Below the pieces are notes generated by a model. The model did no database searches. It saw only the letters and a program-made list of their open reading frames with translations, and had not been told where the DNA came from. The translations under genes were made by a program, and so were the position numbers. A stretch of DNA of 40,938 nt from Rhizobium ecuadorense (GTDB taxonomy: Bacteria; Pseudomonadota; Alphaproteobacteria; Rhizobiales; Rhizobiaceae), in NCBI RefSeq assembly GCF_001187535.1, contig NZ_LFIO01000045.1:1-40938 (forward strand), in the 5' to 3' direction. This document shows positions 32,860 through 40,858 of this stretch, one piece after another. Numbering within the stretch: the stretch's first letter is position 1; every line of letters begins with the position of its first letter.

Positions 32860-34161
32860 ATGAGCGGAAAATTCAACGCGGGGGCACTGACCCGCCGGTC
32901 TTTCATCGCGTCGGCTGCGGCGGGCAGCGCGGCATTGGCGCTTTCCGGCCGCACGGCTTTCGCTGACAGCGATACGCTGAAGGTCGGCTTCATCAGTCCG
33001 CGCACCGGCCCGCTCGGCGGATTCGGCGAGACGGACGGTTATGTTCTCGACCTCGCACGCAAGGCGCTGGCGAACGGCCTGCAGGCTGGCGGCAAGACCT
33101 GGAAGGTCGAGATCCTCGACCAGGACACCCAATCCGACCCCTCGCGCGCCGGCCAACTGGCGAAGGACCTGATCAACAACCAGGCGATCGACCTGATGCT
33201 CGCTGTCTCGACGCCCGAAACCATCAATCCGGTGGCCGACGCCTGCGAAGCGGCAGGCATTCCCTGCCTGTCCACGGTCATGCCCTGGGAAGCCTGGTAT
33301 TTCGGCCGCGGCGCCAAGCCGGGCGCGCCCTCGCCGTTCAAGTGGACCTATCATTTCGGCTTCGGCGTCGAAGAGTTCCACAAGGCCTATGTCTCGCAGT
33401 GGAACCTGATCGAGACCAACAAGAAGGTCGGCGTGATGTATCCCAACGATGCCGACGGCAATGCGATCCGCGCCCATCTGGCGCCCGCACTTGCCAAGGC
33501 CGGCTTCACCATCGTCGATCCCGGTGCCTATGAAACCGGAACCACCGATTTTACGGCGCAGATCGCCCTTTTTCGGCAGGAGGGTGTCGAGATCTTCAAC
33601 TCCTTCCCGATACCGCCGGATTTCGCCGCCTTCTGGCGTCAGGCCGCACAGCAGGGTCTGACCCAGCAGATCAAGATCTGCCAGGTGGCCAAGACAGGCC
33701 TGTTTCCCTCCGACATCGAGGCGCTCGGCGATCTCGGGATGAACATCGGCAGCGCCGCCTACTGGCACAAGGCCTTCCCCTATAAATCCACGCTGACGGG
33801 CGTCTCCGGAACCGAGCTTGCCGACGGCTACGAAACGGCAAGCGGCAAACAGTGGACGCAGCAACTCGGCGCCAGCCTGGCGCTTCTCGACGCCGGCTTC
33901 GATGCGCTGAAGGCGAGCAGCGACGTCAAGAGCAAGGAAGCCGTCGCCAAGGCGATCGCCACGCTGAAAACCACGACGATCGCCGGCAAGGTCGACTTCA
34001 CCAGCGGTCCGGTCGCCAACGTCTCACCCGGGCCGATCATCGGCACGCAATGGGTGAAGGCGGCCGAGGGCTCGAAATTCGCGCTCGACTATGTCGTCAC
34101 CGAAAACGCCACCGACCCCAATGTCCCGGTCGGCGCCAAGCTCATCGCTTATAACGGGTAA
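32860..34161 (+). CDS. Branched-chain-type (HAAT) ABC transporter substrate-binding protein with Tat-like signal
   Basis: This 433-residue periplasmic binding protein is of the LivJ/urea-amide family. The N-terminus has a twin-arginine-like motif LTRRSFIASAAAG followed by a hydrophobic stretch and a likely cleavage site at AFA-DSD near residue 35. The mature part begins with the family's KVGFISPRTGPLGGFGETDG, and contains LAVSTPETINPVADACEAAGIPCLST and GVMYPNDADG. The start at 32860 follows GAGAGGGAGGAATGATTTC. Its four partner genes follow directly. Because the operon also holds aryl alcohol and aldehyde dehydrogenases, the ligand is probably an aromatic compound rather than an amino acid, as known for CouP-type proteins (inference). 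Confidence 0.85.
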   Translation: MSGKFNAGALTRRSFIASAAAGSAALALSGRTAFADSDTLKVGFISPRTGPLGGFGETDGYVLDLARKALANGLQAGGKTWKVEILDQDTQSDPSRAGQLAKDLINNQAIDLMLAVSTPETINPVADACEAAGIPCLSTVMPWEAWYFGRGAKPGAPSPFKWTYHFGFGVEEFHKAYVSQWNLIETNKKVGVMYPNDADGNAIRAHLAPALAKAGFTIVDPGAYETGTTDFTAQIALFRQEGVEIFNSFPIPPDFAAFWRQAAQQGLTQQIKICQVAKTGLFPSDIEALGDLGMNIGSAAYWHKAFPYKSTLTGVSGTELADGYETASGKQWTQQLGASLALLDAGFDALKASSDVKSKEAVAKAIATLKTTTIAGKVDFTSGPVANVSPGPIIGTQWVKAAEGSKFALDYVVTENATDPNVPVGAKLIAYNG

Positions 34162-34167
34162 CGCACG

Positions 34168-34920
34168 GTGCAGCAGGTAGCTCAAAATCGGCCGGGAGGA
34201 GCCTTTCTCTCGGCCAAAGGGATCCACAAGCAGTTCGGCGCCCTCGTCGTCCTGGAAAACCTGGATTTTTCCATGGGCGACGGCGATGCGGTCGGCATTG
34301 TCGGGCCGAACGGCGCGGGCAAGACGACGCTGCTCTCCGTGCTCGCCGGCGCCTTCCCGCCAAGTGCCGGAACCATCACCTTCGATGGCGTCGATGTCAC
34401 GGGCCGGACGGCGGCGGAGCGCTGCCGTTCCGGGCTGGTGCGGACCCATCAGGTGCCCAAACCCTTCAGCGGCATGACGACCTTCGAGAATGTCTTCGTC
34501 GCCGCATCGCACGGCCATGCCGCAAGCCGCGACGAAGCCTATGAGCGTGTGGTGGATTCGCTGTCGCTCTGCGGCATGCTTGGCGTGGCCAACCGCCCGG
34601 CCGACACGCTCGGGCTCCTCGATCGCAAACGCCTGGAGCTTGCACGTGCGCTAGCCACGCAGCCGCGGCTGTTGCTGCTCGACGAGATCGGCGGCGGCCT
34701 GACCGATGGCGAGGCGAGCGAGCTCGTCGAAACCATTCTCGAATTGCGCCGCCGCGGCATCGGCATCGTCTGGATCGAGCATATCGTTCATATCCTGCTA
34801 CAGGTGGCGGAACGGCTGATCTGCATGGACGCCGGCAGGATCATCGCCGACGGCGAGCCGAAAGCGGTCATGAGCAATGCGGAGGTGGTCAAGGCCTATC
34901 TCGGAGGGACGCCGGCATGA
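34168..34920 (+). CDS. HAAT ABC transporter ATPase (LivG type)
   Basis: This 250-residue cytoplasmic ATPase has Walker A GPNGAGKTT near residue 47, Q-loop VRTHQVPKPFSGMT, Walker B LLLLDEIGGGLTDGE and a switch WIEHIVH. The ABC signature is degenerate: where LSxGQ is expected the sequence reads LGLLDRKRLELARALA. The GTG start at 34168 is six bases after the binding-protein stop and no better start is seen. It overlaps the next ATPase gene by four bases (ATGA). It energises the importer together with the LivF-type partner, which carries a normal signature. Confidence 0.88.
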   Translation: MQQVAQNRPGGAFLSAKGIHKQFGALVVLENLDFSMGDGDAVGIVGPNGAGKTTLLSVLAGAFPPSAGTITFDGVDVTGRTAAERCRSGLVRTHQVPKPFSGMTTFENVFVAASHGHAASRDEAYERVVDSLSLCGMLGVANRPADTLGLLDRKRLELARALATQPRLLLLDEIGGGLTDGEASELVETILELRRRGIGIVWIEHIVHILLQVAERLICMDAGRIIADGEPKAVMSNAEVVKAYLGGTPA

Positions 34921-35645
34921 GCCAACTTTCCATCCGCAATCTCGACGTTCGCCACGGCCTGCTGCAGGCGGTGCGCGGGGTGAGTTTCGATATCGCCAAG
35001 GGCGAGGTGCTGGCGCTGGTCGGCGCCAACGGCGCGGGCAAGACGACGCTGCTGAGATCGATCGCCGGCGCCCACCTTCCCGCCTCCGGGCAGATCCTTC
35101 TCGACGATGAGGACCTGGCCCCGATCCCCTCCCACAAACGGATCGCCAAGGGCATTGCCCTGGTGCCGGAAGGCCGGCGGCTGTTTTCGCAGATGACGGT
35201 CGAAGAGAACCTGCTTCTCGGAAAAAGCTGCGGGCGCAAGGGTGATTGGAGCATCGATCGCGTCCTCGACGCCTTTCCCAACCTCAAGCCCCGCCGCCAC
35301 GCCAAGACAGGCCACCTCTCGGGCGGCGAACAGCAGGCGACCGCGATCGGCCGGGCGCTGATGAGCAATCCCGACATTCTGCTGCTGGATGAAGTCTCGC
35401 TCGGGCTTTCGCCTCTGGTCGTCGATCGCGTCTATGCACAGCTGCAGGCATTGCTGACCTCGGGAACGACCATCGTTCTCGTCGAGCAGGACCTTGCCCG
35501 CGCCATGAGCGTCGCAAGCCGTGTCGTCTGCATGCTGGAAGGACGCGTCGTCCTCGACAGGCAGGCCACCGCCGTGACCCGCGAGCACGTCACCCAGGCC
35601 TATTTCGGGCTGCACCGGGCCGCCGGCGAAAGGAGCCCATCATGA
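34917..35645 (+). CDS. HAAT ABC transporter ATPase (LivF type)
   Basis: This 242-residue ATPase has Walker A GANGAGKTT near residue 37, PEGRRLFSQMTVEENL (typical LivF), signature LSGGEQQATAIGRALM, Walker B ILLLDEVSLGLSP and the switch-like VEQDLARAM. It overlaps the LivG-type gene upstream by four bases and the permease gene downstream by four bases (35642-35645), so the importer genes are translationally coupled. The normal signature here may compensate for the degenerate one in its partner. Confidence 0.9.
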   Translation: MSQLSIRNLDVRHGLLQAVRGVSFDIAKGEVLALVGANGAGKTTLLRSIAGAHLPASGQILLDDEDLAPIPSHKRIAKGIALVPEGRRLFSQMTVEENLLLGKSCGRKGDWSIDRVLDAFPNLKPRRHAKTGHLSGGEQQATAIGRALMSNPDILLLDEVSLGLSPLVVDRVYAQLQALLTSGTTIVLVEQDLARAMSVASRVVCMLEGRVVLDRQATAVTREHVTQAYFGLHRAAGERSPS

Positions 35646-36556
35646 TCAACTCCCTCATCCAGGGCATCCTGCTCGGCGGCTATTACGCCGTCATCGCTTG
35701 CGGCCTATCCTTCATGTTCTCCGTCATGCGGATCATCAATCTCGCGCATGGCAGCCTGGCGGTCGCGGCCGCCTATGGGCTGTGGCTGCTCGCCGCCAAG
35801 GCCGGCATTCCGCCTTTCGCCGGCCTGCTGATCGTGCTGCCGGTCATGGCGGTGATCGGCTGGCTGCTGCAGCGCTTCATCCTGGAACGCAGCGCCCGCG
35901 GCGGCACGCTGCTGCCGATTCTCACCACATTCGGTCTGTCGATCGTCGTCGACAATCTGCTGTTCGAACAGTTCGGCGCCGACACCAGATCGCTCGCCCC
36001 CTTCATCGGCAACCTGTCCTATGCCTCCTGGCAGCTGCCGGGCCACATTTTCGTCGGCAAGCTCGCCGTGATGATGATGGTGACGGCGGTCCTCGTTCTC
36101 GGCGCGCTGCAGTTTTTCCTCAGCCGCTTTGCGCTCGGCCGCGCCATCCGCGCTACAGCCGAAGATCCCGATACGGCAGGGCTGGTCGGCATCGACGCGC
36201 GCCGGGTCAATGCCGTCGCCACCGCGATCACCATGGTGACGATCGGGATTGCCGGCGCCTTTCTCGGAATGCGGGCAACCTTCAGCCCCTATGCCGGCGG
36301 CCCGCAGCTTCTCTTCGCCTTCGAGACGGCTGTGATCGGCGGAGCGGGATCGCTCTGGGGCACGCTTGCCGGCGGCATCGTGCTCGGCCTTGCGCAATCG
36401 CTCGGCGCGCAGCTGCATCCGCAAGGCTTCCTGATCGGCGGCCATGCCGTGTTTCTGCTCGTCCTTTTCGTCAGGCTGTCCCGCTTCGGCATGCCTCAAC
36501 TCGACAAGCTCGGCGCGTTCTTGAATTTTCGCGCCCGTCTTCGGAGCCCGACATGA
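35642..36556 (+). CDS. HAAT ABC transporter permease (LivH type)
   Basis: This 304-residue inner-membrane permease has about eight hydrophobic helices. Family signatures include GGYYAVIACGLSFMFSVMRIINLAHGS at the N-terminus and FLGMRATFSPYAGGPQLLFAFETAVIGGAGSLWGTLAGGI, the conserved cytoplasmic loop region. The ATG at 35642 overlaps the LivF-type stop, and its own stop overlaps the next permease start (ATGA at 36553-36556). Confidence 0.9.
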   Translation: MINSLIQGILLGGYYAVIACGLSFMFSVMRIINLAHGSLAVAAAYGLWLLAAKAGIPPFAGLLIVLPVMAVIGWLLQRFILERSARGGTLLPILTTFGLSIVVDNLLFEQFGADTRSLAPFIGNLSYASWQLPGHIFVGKLAVMMMVTAVLVLGALQFFLSRFALGRAIRATAEDPDTAGLVGIDARRVNAVATAITMVTIGIAGAFLGMRATFSPYAGGPQLLFAFETAVIGGAGSLWGTLAGGIVLGLAQSLGAQLHPQGFLIGGHAVFLLVLFVRLSRFGMPQLDKLGAFLNFRARLRSPT

Positions 36557-37578
36557 CATTCGTCTCCAACGGAATATCGATAGAACGCTGGACGAAATCG
36601 TCGCGGCTAGCGCTCGGCTCCATGGTGGCGGTGCTGGCACTCTTGGCGCTCGTCCCCGCCGTGCTCGGCGCCGGCGCGATCGACAGGCTGACGGCCCTCT
36701 TTATCTACGTGATCCTTGCGGCCATGTGGAATGCGCTCGCCGGTTTCGGCGGGCTCGTCTCGGTCGGCCAGCAGGTGTTTTTCGGCCTCGGCGCCTATTT
36801 CACCATCCGGCTCGCCGATGCCGGGCTCGACCCCTTCGTTTCGGTCTTTGCCGCCGCAATCGTGACCGGCGCTCTGTCGATCCCGTTGTCGCTGTTCATG
36901 CTGCGGCTGAAGGGCGGCGAGTTCGCAATCGGCATGTGGGTCGTGGCCGAACTCGCTCACCTGCTCGTCAATCTCGACCGGCTGATCCAGGGGGAAACCG
37001 GAACCTCGCTGATCTCGCTCAATGTCTACGACAGCGGCATGCGGCGGGCGACGATCTACTGGCTGGCGCTGGCGTCCATGGCGGCCCTGCTCGGCGCTCT
37101 CTTCATACTGATGCGTAGCCGCGCGGGGGCCGCCATGCAGGCGATCCGCGACAATGAGGAGGCGGCGACCTCGGTCGGCGTGCGGGTGATCGCGACCAAG
37201 AGGCTGCTCTTCGTGCTCGCCGCCTTCGGCATCGCGATCGCCGGCGGCCTGTGGCTGGCGACCGCCACGACTTTCCAGCCGAAGACCTATTTCAGCGTCC
37301 AGTGGACGGCCTACATGATCTTCATGGTACTCGTCGGCGGGATCGGCAAGTTCGAGGGCGCCATCCTCGGCGCCATCCTGTTCTTCCTCATCGAGACCTT
37401 CTTCGGCGCAGCCGGCGTCTGGTACCTGATCGGCCTCGGCGCCACCGCCCTGATTTTCTCGCTCTATCTGCCGCGCGGCCTCTGGGGTGAAATCGAGCGC
37501 CGCTTCGACCTGCAGCTTCTGCCCGTCGGCTACCGGCTGAAACTGCCCGGCCCCACCAAGATCCAATGGAAGGAATGA
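36553..37578 (+). CDS. HAAT ABC transporter permease (LivM type)
   Basis: This 341-residue inner-membrane permease has about nine hydrophobic segments. Diagnostic stretches are ALFIYVILAAMWNALAGFGGLVSVGQQVFFGLGAYF and MRSRAGAAMQAIRDNEEAATSVGVRVIATKRLLFVLAAFGIAIAGGLW, the LivM coupling loop. The start at 36553 overlaps the LivH-type stop by four bases. The reading frame stays open far upstream of this ATG inside the LivH-type gene, but that part is not coding. It completes a full importer. Confidence 0.9.
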   Translation: MTFVSNGISIERWTKSSRLALGSMVAVLALLALVPAVLGAGAIDRLTALFIYVILAAMWNALAGFGGLVSVGQQVFFGLGAYFTIRLADAGLDPFVSVFAAAIVTGALSIPLSLFMLRLKGGEFAIGMWVVAELAHLLVNLDRLIQGETGTSLISLNVYDSGMRRATIYWLALASMAALLGALFILMRSRAGAAMQAIRDNEEAATSVGVRVIATKRLLFVLAAFGIAIAGGLWLATATTFQPKTYFSVQWTAYMIFMVLVGGIGKFEGAILGAILFFLIETFFGAAGVWYLIGLGATALIFSLYLPRGLWGEIERRFDLQLLPVGYRLKLPGPTKIQWKE

Positions 37579-37619
37579 GCCGGTTTGCTTGCCGGTCTCT
37601 CCAGCGAAAGGTGACGTTC

Positions 37620-38405
37620 ATGCTTTTTGGTAAAACAATCCTGGTGACCGGCGTGGCCTCCGGCATCGGTGCCCGCACGGCGGAACTGGCCGGCCAGATG
37701 GGCGCCGAGGTCATCGGTGTCGATGTGCGCGAACCGGCCGGTGGAAGTGCCGCCTTCATCAAGGCCGATCTGTCCACGCCCTCGGGCGTTGCCGAGATCG
37801 TTGCACGGCTCCCGACGCGTCTCGATGCGCTCGCCAATGTCGCCGGCCTTTCCGGCAGCACTGGCGTCGTCTCGACGCTCGCGGTCAATTTCTACGGTCT
37901 GCGCGCCCTGTCGGAAGCCGTGGCGCCCCGGCTGCGCGAAGGCGGCGCCATCGTCAACGTCGCCTCGATCGCCGGTTACGGTTGGCGGGCCAATCTCGAG
38001 CGGGCAAAATCGCTGACATCGATCGAGGGCTTTCCTGATGTGGCGGCGATCGTGACCGAACACGGCCTCAAGGACGAGCAAGCCTATCCGCTCTCCAAGG
38101 AATTGCTGCTGCTCTGGACCATGCGCGCAGCCCACCAGCCGCTGTTCAAGCAGCGCGGCATCCGCGTCAATGCGGTGAGCCCCGGGCCGGTGGAAACGCC
38201 GATCCTCAAACAGTTCCGCGCCGTGCTCGGCGACGCCAGGGTCGACAGCGACATTACCCGCGTCGGCCGCGCCGGCACCGCCGCCGATATAGCGCCCGCC
38301 GTGCTCTTCCTCTGCTCGGATGGCGGACGCTGGATCAACGGCGCCAATCTTGCCGCCGACGGCGGCCTCGAAGCATCCATCAATGCCGACGTCCTCGGCT
38401 TCTAG
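37620..38405 (+). CDS. calA: Coniferyl-alcohol dehydrogenase-like short-chain dehydrogenase (CalA type)
   Basis: This 261-residue SDR has the cofactor motif TGVASGIG (10-17), NVAG (73-76), catalytic Ser116 (NVASIAG) and Tyr156/Lys160 in AYPLSKE. Length, the insertion between Ser and Tyr, and the ends NAVSPGPVETPIL and RWINGANLAADGG resemble coniferyl-alcohol dehydrogenase CalA, which oxidises coniferyl alcohol to the aldehyde. The start at 37620 (MLFGKTILV) is chosen by family alignment; an in-frame ATG 18 codons earlier overlaps the permease gene. It lies 41 bp after the permease stop and 22 bp before the second aldehyde dehydrogenase, supporting alcohol-to-aldehyde-to-acid oxidation. Confidence 0.8.
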   Translation: MLFGKTILVTGVASGIGARTAELAGQMGAEVIGVDVREPAGGSAAFIKADLSTPSGVAEIVARLPTRLDALANVAGLSGSTGVVSTLAVNFYGLRALSEAVAPRLREGGAIVNVASIAGYGWRANLERAKSLTSIEGFPDVAAIVTEHGLKDEQAYPLSKELLLLWTMRAAHQPLFKQRGIRVNAVSPGPVETPILKQFRAVLGDARVDSDITRVGRAGTAADIAPAVLFLCSDGGRWINGANLAADGGLEASINADVLGF

Positions 38406-38427
38406 TCATTCTCAAAGGAGACCCACG

Positions 38428-39873
38428 ATGAATATTTCCCTGCTGATCAACGGCGCAGACCGCCCGGCCTCCGACGGCCGGACCTATGACCGCATCGATC
38501 CCTTCACCGAAAAGCTCGCCAGCCGCGCCGCCGCGGCGAGCCTGGAGGATGCCGCCGCCGCGGTCGATGCCGCTTCAGCCGCCTTCGGCGCCTGGTCGAA
38601 GACCGGCCCCGGCCAACGCCGCGCGATCCTGATGAAGGCCGCCGACATCATGGATTCCAAGGTGGACGAGTTTACCCGGCTGATGATCGAGGAAACCGGC
38701 GCCACCGCGCCCTGGGCCGGCTTCAATGTCATGTTCGCCGCCAACATCCTGCGCGAAGCCGGCGCCATGACGACGCAGATCTCCGGCGAAATCATTCCCT
38801 CCAACAAACCCGGCACGCTCGCCATGGGCGTTCGTCAGGCGGCCGGCGTCTGCCTGGCAATTGCCCCCTGGAACGCGCCCGTCATCCTCGCGACCCGCGC
38901 CATCGCCATGCCGATCGCCTGCGGCAACACCGCCATCCTCAAGGCCTCCGAACAATGCCCAGGCACGCACCGGCTGATCGCAACGGTGCTGACCGAAGCG
39001 GGCCTGCCGGCCGGCGTCCTCAATGTCATCACCAACGCGCCGGAAGATGCGCCTGAGATCGTCGCCGCGCTGATCGCCCATCCCGCCGTCAAGCGCGTCA
39101 ATTTCACCGGATCGACCAAAGTCGGCAAGATCATCGCCGAGACCTGCGGCAAGCACCTCAAACCGGCCCTCCTCGAACTCGGCGGCAAGGCCCCGCTGAT
39201 CATCCTCGACGATGCCGATATCGACGGCGCGGTCAATGCCGCCACTTTCGGCGCCTTCATGCATCAGGGGCAGATCTGCATGTCGACCGAGCGGATTATC
39301 GTCGATGAGACCATCGCCGATCAGTTCGTCGCCAAACTGGCCGCCCGCGCCAGCCAGCTCCCGGCCGGCGACCCACGCGGCCACGTCGTGCTCGGCTCGC
39401 TGATCAGCCTCGACGCCGCCAAGAAGATGGAAGAACTGATCGCCGATGCGACGGCCAAGGGCGCAACACTCGTGGCCGGCGGCAAGCGCTCCGGCACCGT
39501 GGTCGAGGCGACTTTGCTCGATCACGTCACACCGGATATGCGCGTCTATGCGGAAGAATCCTTCGGCCCGGTCAAGCCGATCATTCGCGTCTCGGGTGAG
39601 GAGGAAGCAATCCGCATCGCCAACGACACCGAATACGGCCTGTCATCCGCCGTCTTCAGCCGCAACATCCAGCGGGCGATGGCGGTTGCCGCGCGCATCG
39701 AATCCGGCATCTGCCACATCAACGGCCCGACCGTGCATGACGAGGCCCAGATGCCCTTCGGCGGCGTCAAGGGCAGCGGCTACGGTCGCTTCGGCGGCAA
39801 GGCGGCAATCGCCGAATTCACCGATCTGCGCTGGATCACGGTCGAGGATTCCGCCCAGCACTATCCCTTCTGA
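38428..39873 (+). CDS. Aromatic aldehyde dehydrogenase (vanillin/salicylaldehyde dehydrogenase-like), copy 2
   Basis: This 481-residue enzyme is clearly paralogous to the one at 31316: same ATAxWA, LREAGAMTTQISGEIIPSN, APWNAPVIL, HPAVKRVNFTGSTKVG and CHINGPTVHDEAQMPFGG blocks. The base is Glu250 and the nucleophile Cys284 (HQGQICMSTER). The start follows AAAGGAGACCCACG, a strong ribosome binding site. It is the last gene of the operon and lies directly after the CalA-like gene, so it is the best candidate for oxidising that enzyme's aldehyde product, for example coniferyl aldehyde to ferulate (inference). A 13-bp hairpin follows 17 bases after the stop. Confidence 0.88.
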   Translation: MNISLLINGADRPASDGRTYDRIDPFTEKLASRAAAASLEDAAAAVDAASAAFGAWSKTGPGQRRAILMKAADIMDSKVDEFTRLMIEETGATAPWAGFNVMFAANILREAGAMTTQISGEIIPSNKPGTLAMGVRQAAGVCLAIAPWNAPVILATRAIAMPIACGNTAILKASEQCPGTHRLIATVLTEAGLPAGVLNVITNAPEDAPEIVAALIAHPAVKRVNFTGSTKVGKIIAETCGKHLKPALLELGGKAPLIILDDADIDGAVNAATFGAFMHQGQICMSTERIIVDETIADQFVAKLAARASQLPAGDPRGHVVLGSLISLDAAKKMEELIADATAKGATLVAGGKRSGTVVEATLLDHVTPDMRVYAEESFGPVKPIIRVSGEEEAIRIANDTEYGLSSAVFSRNIQRAMAVAARIESGICHINGPTVHDEAQMPFGGVKGSGYGRFGGKAAIAEFTDLRWITVEDSAQHYPF

Positions 39874-39890
39874 TAGTGAGGTGCGTTACT

Positions 39891-39920
39891 GCGCCACAAC
39901 CGCTGTTGCGGTTGTGGCGC
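39891..39920. terminator. Strong hairpin terminator between convergent genes
   Basis: GCGCCACAACCGC, loop TGTT, GCGGTTGTGGCGC form a perfect 13-bp stem right after the aldehyde dehydrogenase and nine bases before the end of the convergent HAMP gene. It can act for both strands, though no long T-run follows. Confidence 0.75.
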
Positions 39921-39929
39921 GGTCGATGT

Positions 39930-40502
39930 TCAGGCCGAGAAACCATCCAGCGCATCGGCAAGCTTCAGCCAGAGATCATGGGGAGGCGAAGGAATTGGCC
40001 GCGATTCTTCATCGGAGACCCGGATTTCGAAAGCGGCACCCTTCGATCTGACGCCCGCCAGCATCCGCCGAAATTTCGTCGCCTTCTCCGTGAACCGGCC
40101 CGAGCCCTGTTCGCCCAGCACGGTGCGGACCGTCGCCAGGGCGAGATTGAAGTTCTTCTGCAATTGTCCGAAGGCGCCGCGATGTTTGTCCCGCATGCCG
40201 CGATGGAGATCGCCATGGGCGAGCGCGGCCATCGCGTCGTTGAAATCGGCGAGGTTATCGCCGATCGACGTGATCAGCTCATTGAGGATAGCGGCCGAAC
40301 GGGAGAGATCCGGATCGGCATAATCGGCTTTCATCCGCCGCGTCAGATCTCCGCCCAGGACAGCCGTCGCCAATGCCGCGACCTCCGCGGAAAATCTGGC
40401 TTTCTCACCGTTGAGATCGGTTGTTGCTTCAATGCTGGGATCATCAGGAACGCGATCCTGATACGCCGCATTCCAACCCGAACCGTTCGTTGTCTCGACC
40501 AT
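39930..40502 (-). CDS. HAMP-domain protein without output domain (chemoreceptor fragment-like)
   Basis: This 190-residue soluble protein contains two HAMP-like segments. The first (AEVAALATAVLGGDLTRRM, about residues 38-56) is followed by a long helix. The second (DFNDAMAALAHGDLHRGMRDKHRGAFGQLQKNFNLAL, about 83-119) has the GDL and GAFxxLxxxxN pattern of tandem HAMP units in methyl-accepting chemotaxis proteins. No transmembrane helix, ligand domain, methylation helix or hairpin tip is present. The start MVETTNGSG at 40500-40502 is chosen; a longer frame from 40565 has an unlikely composition. It may be a genuine small signalling adaptor or a decayed receptor. No chemotaxis genes are nearby. 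Confidence 0.6.
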   Translation of the reverse strand: MVETTNGSGWNAAYQDRVPDDPSIEATTDLNGEKARFSAEVAALATAVLGGDLTRRMKADYADPDLSRSAAILNELITSIGDNLADFNDAMAALAHGDLHRGMRDKHRGAFGQLQKNFNLALATVRTVLGEQGSGRFTEKATKFRRMLAGVRSKGAAFEIRVSDEESRPIPSPPHDLWLKLADALDGFSA

Positions 40503-40744
40503 GTGAACCGGCCTTAGCGCAATGCACCGCAGCCGTAGGACCAGCGGCGGATCATAAATGCACAACTGCTATGGACCATGTCGTATTCCCCGCTACCGAC
40601 CTCGCCGCTGCCACGTCACAAGTGACAAGCGCGACCCCATCCAAGGCGGCAACATTTAAAAAAGTGCTTCGCCGCCGCCCCGGTCGGATCTTTTGCGCGC
40701 GAAACGGATAGCATCGACGTATTTTGATTATGATTGGGGCGTGC

Positions 40745-40858
40745 CTAGTAAAGACGGGTAAATTCCGCATCCTCCGGCAGGTCGTCAGGGATCGTCGCGA
40801 TAACGAAGACGTCGTCGGCTGCGGCGCAAGCGACAACGAATTTGACGGGTACGACCAT
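40745..40858 (-). CDS. Putative 37-residue small protein
   Basis: A short frame reading leftward from ATG (40856-40858) to TAG (40745-40747) encodes MVVPVKFVVACAAADDVFVI followed by an acidic tail ending FTRLY. CAGGAGAG lies at ideal distance (about four bases) before the ATG. The first half is hydrophobic; the second half is acidic (IPDDLPEDAEF). No family is recognised. The ribosome binding site is the main support. The peptide could be a small membrane-associated protein or a non-functional frame. Confidence 0.4.
   Translation of the reverse strand: MVVPVKFVVACAAADDVFVIATIPDDLPEDAEFTRLY

Noticed and set aside
35698..37578. A single 626-codon reading frame covering LivH and LivM regions
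   Set aside because: Only the part from 36553 encodes LivM. The upstream part overlaps the LivH gene in another frame and is Arg/His-rich shadow sequence, so this is not a fusion protein.
40552..40836. 94-codon frame on the minus strand at the right edge
   Set aside because: Its composition is Arg/Thr/Ser-rich with no start signal, and it is in conflict with the better-supported 37-codon frame.
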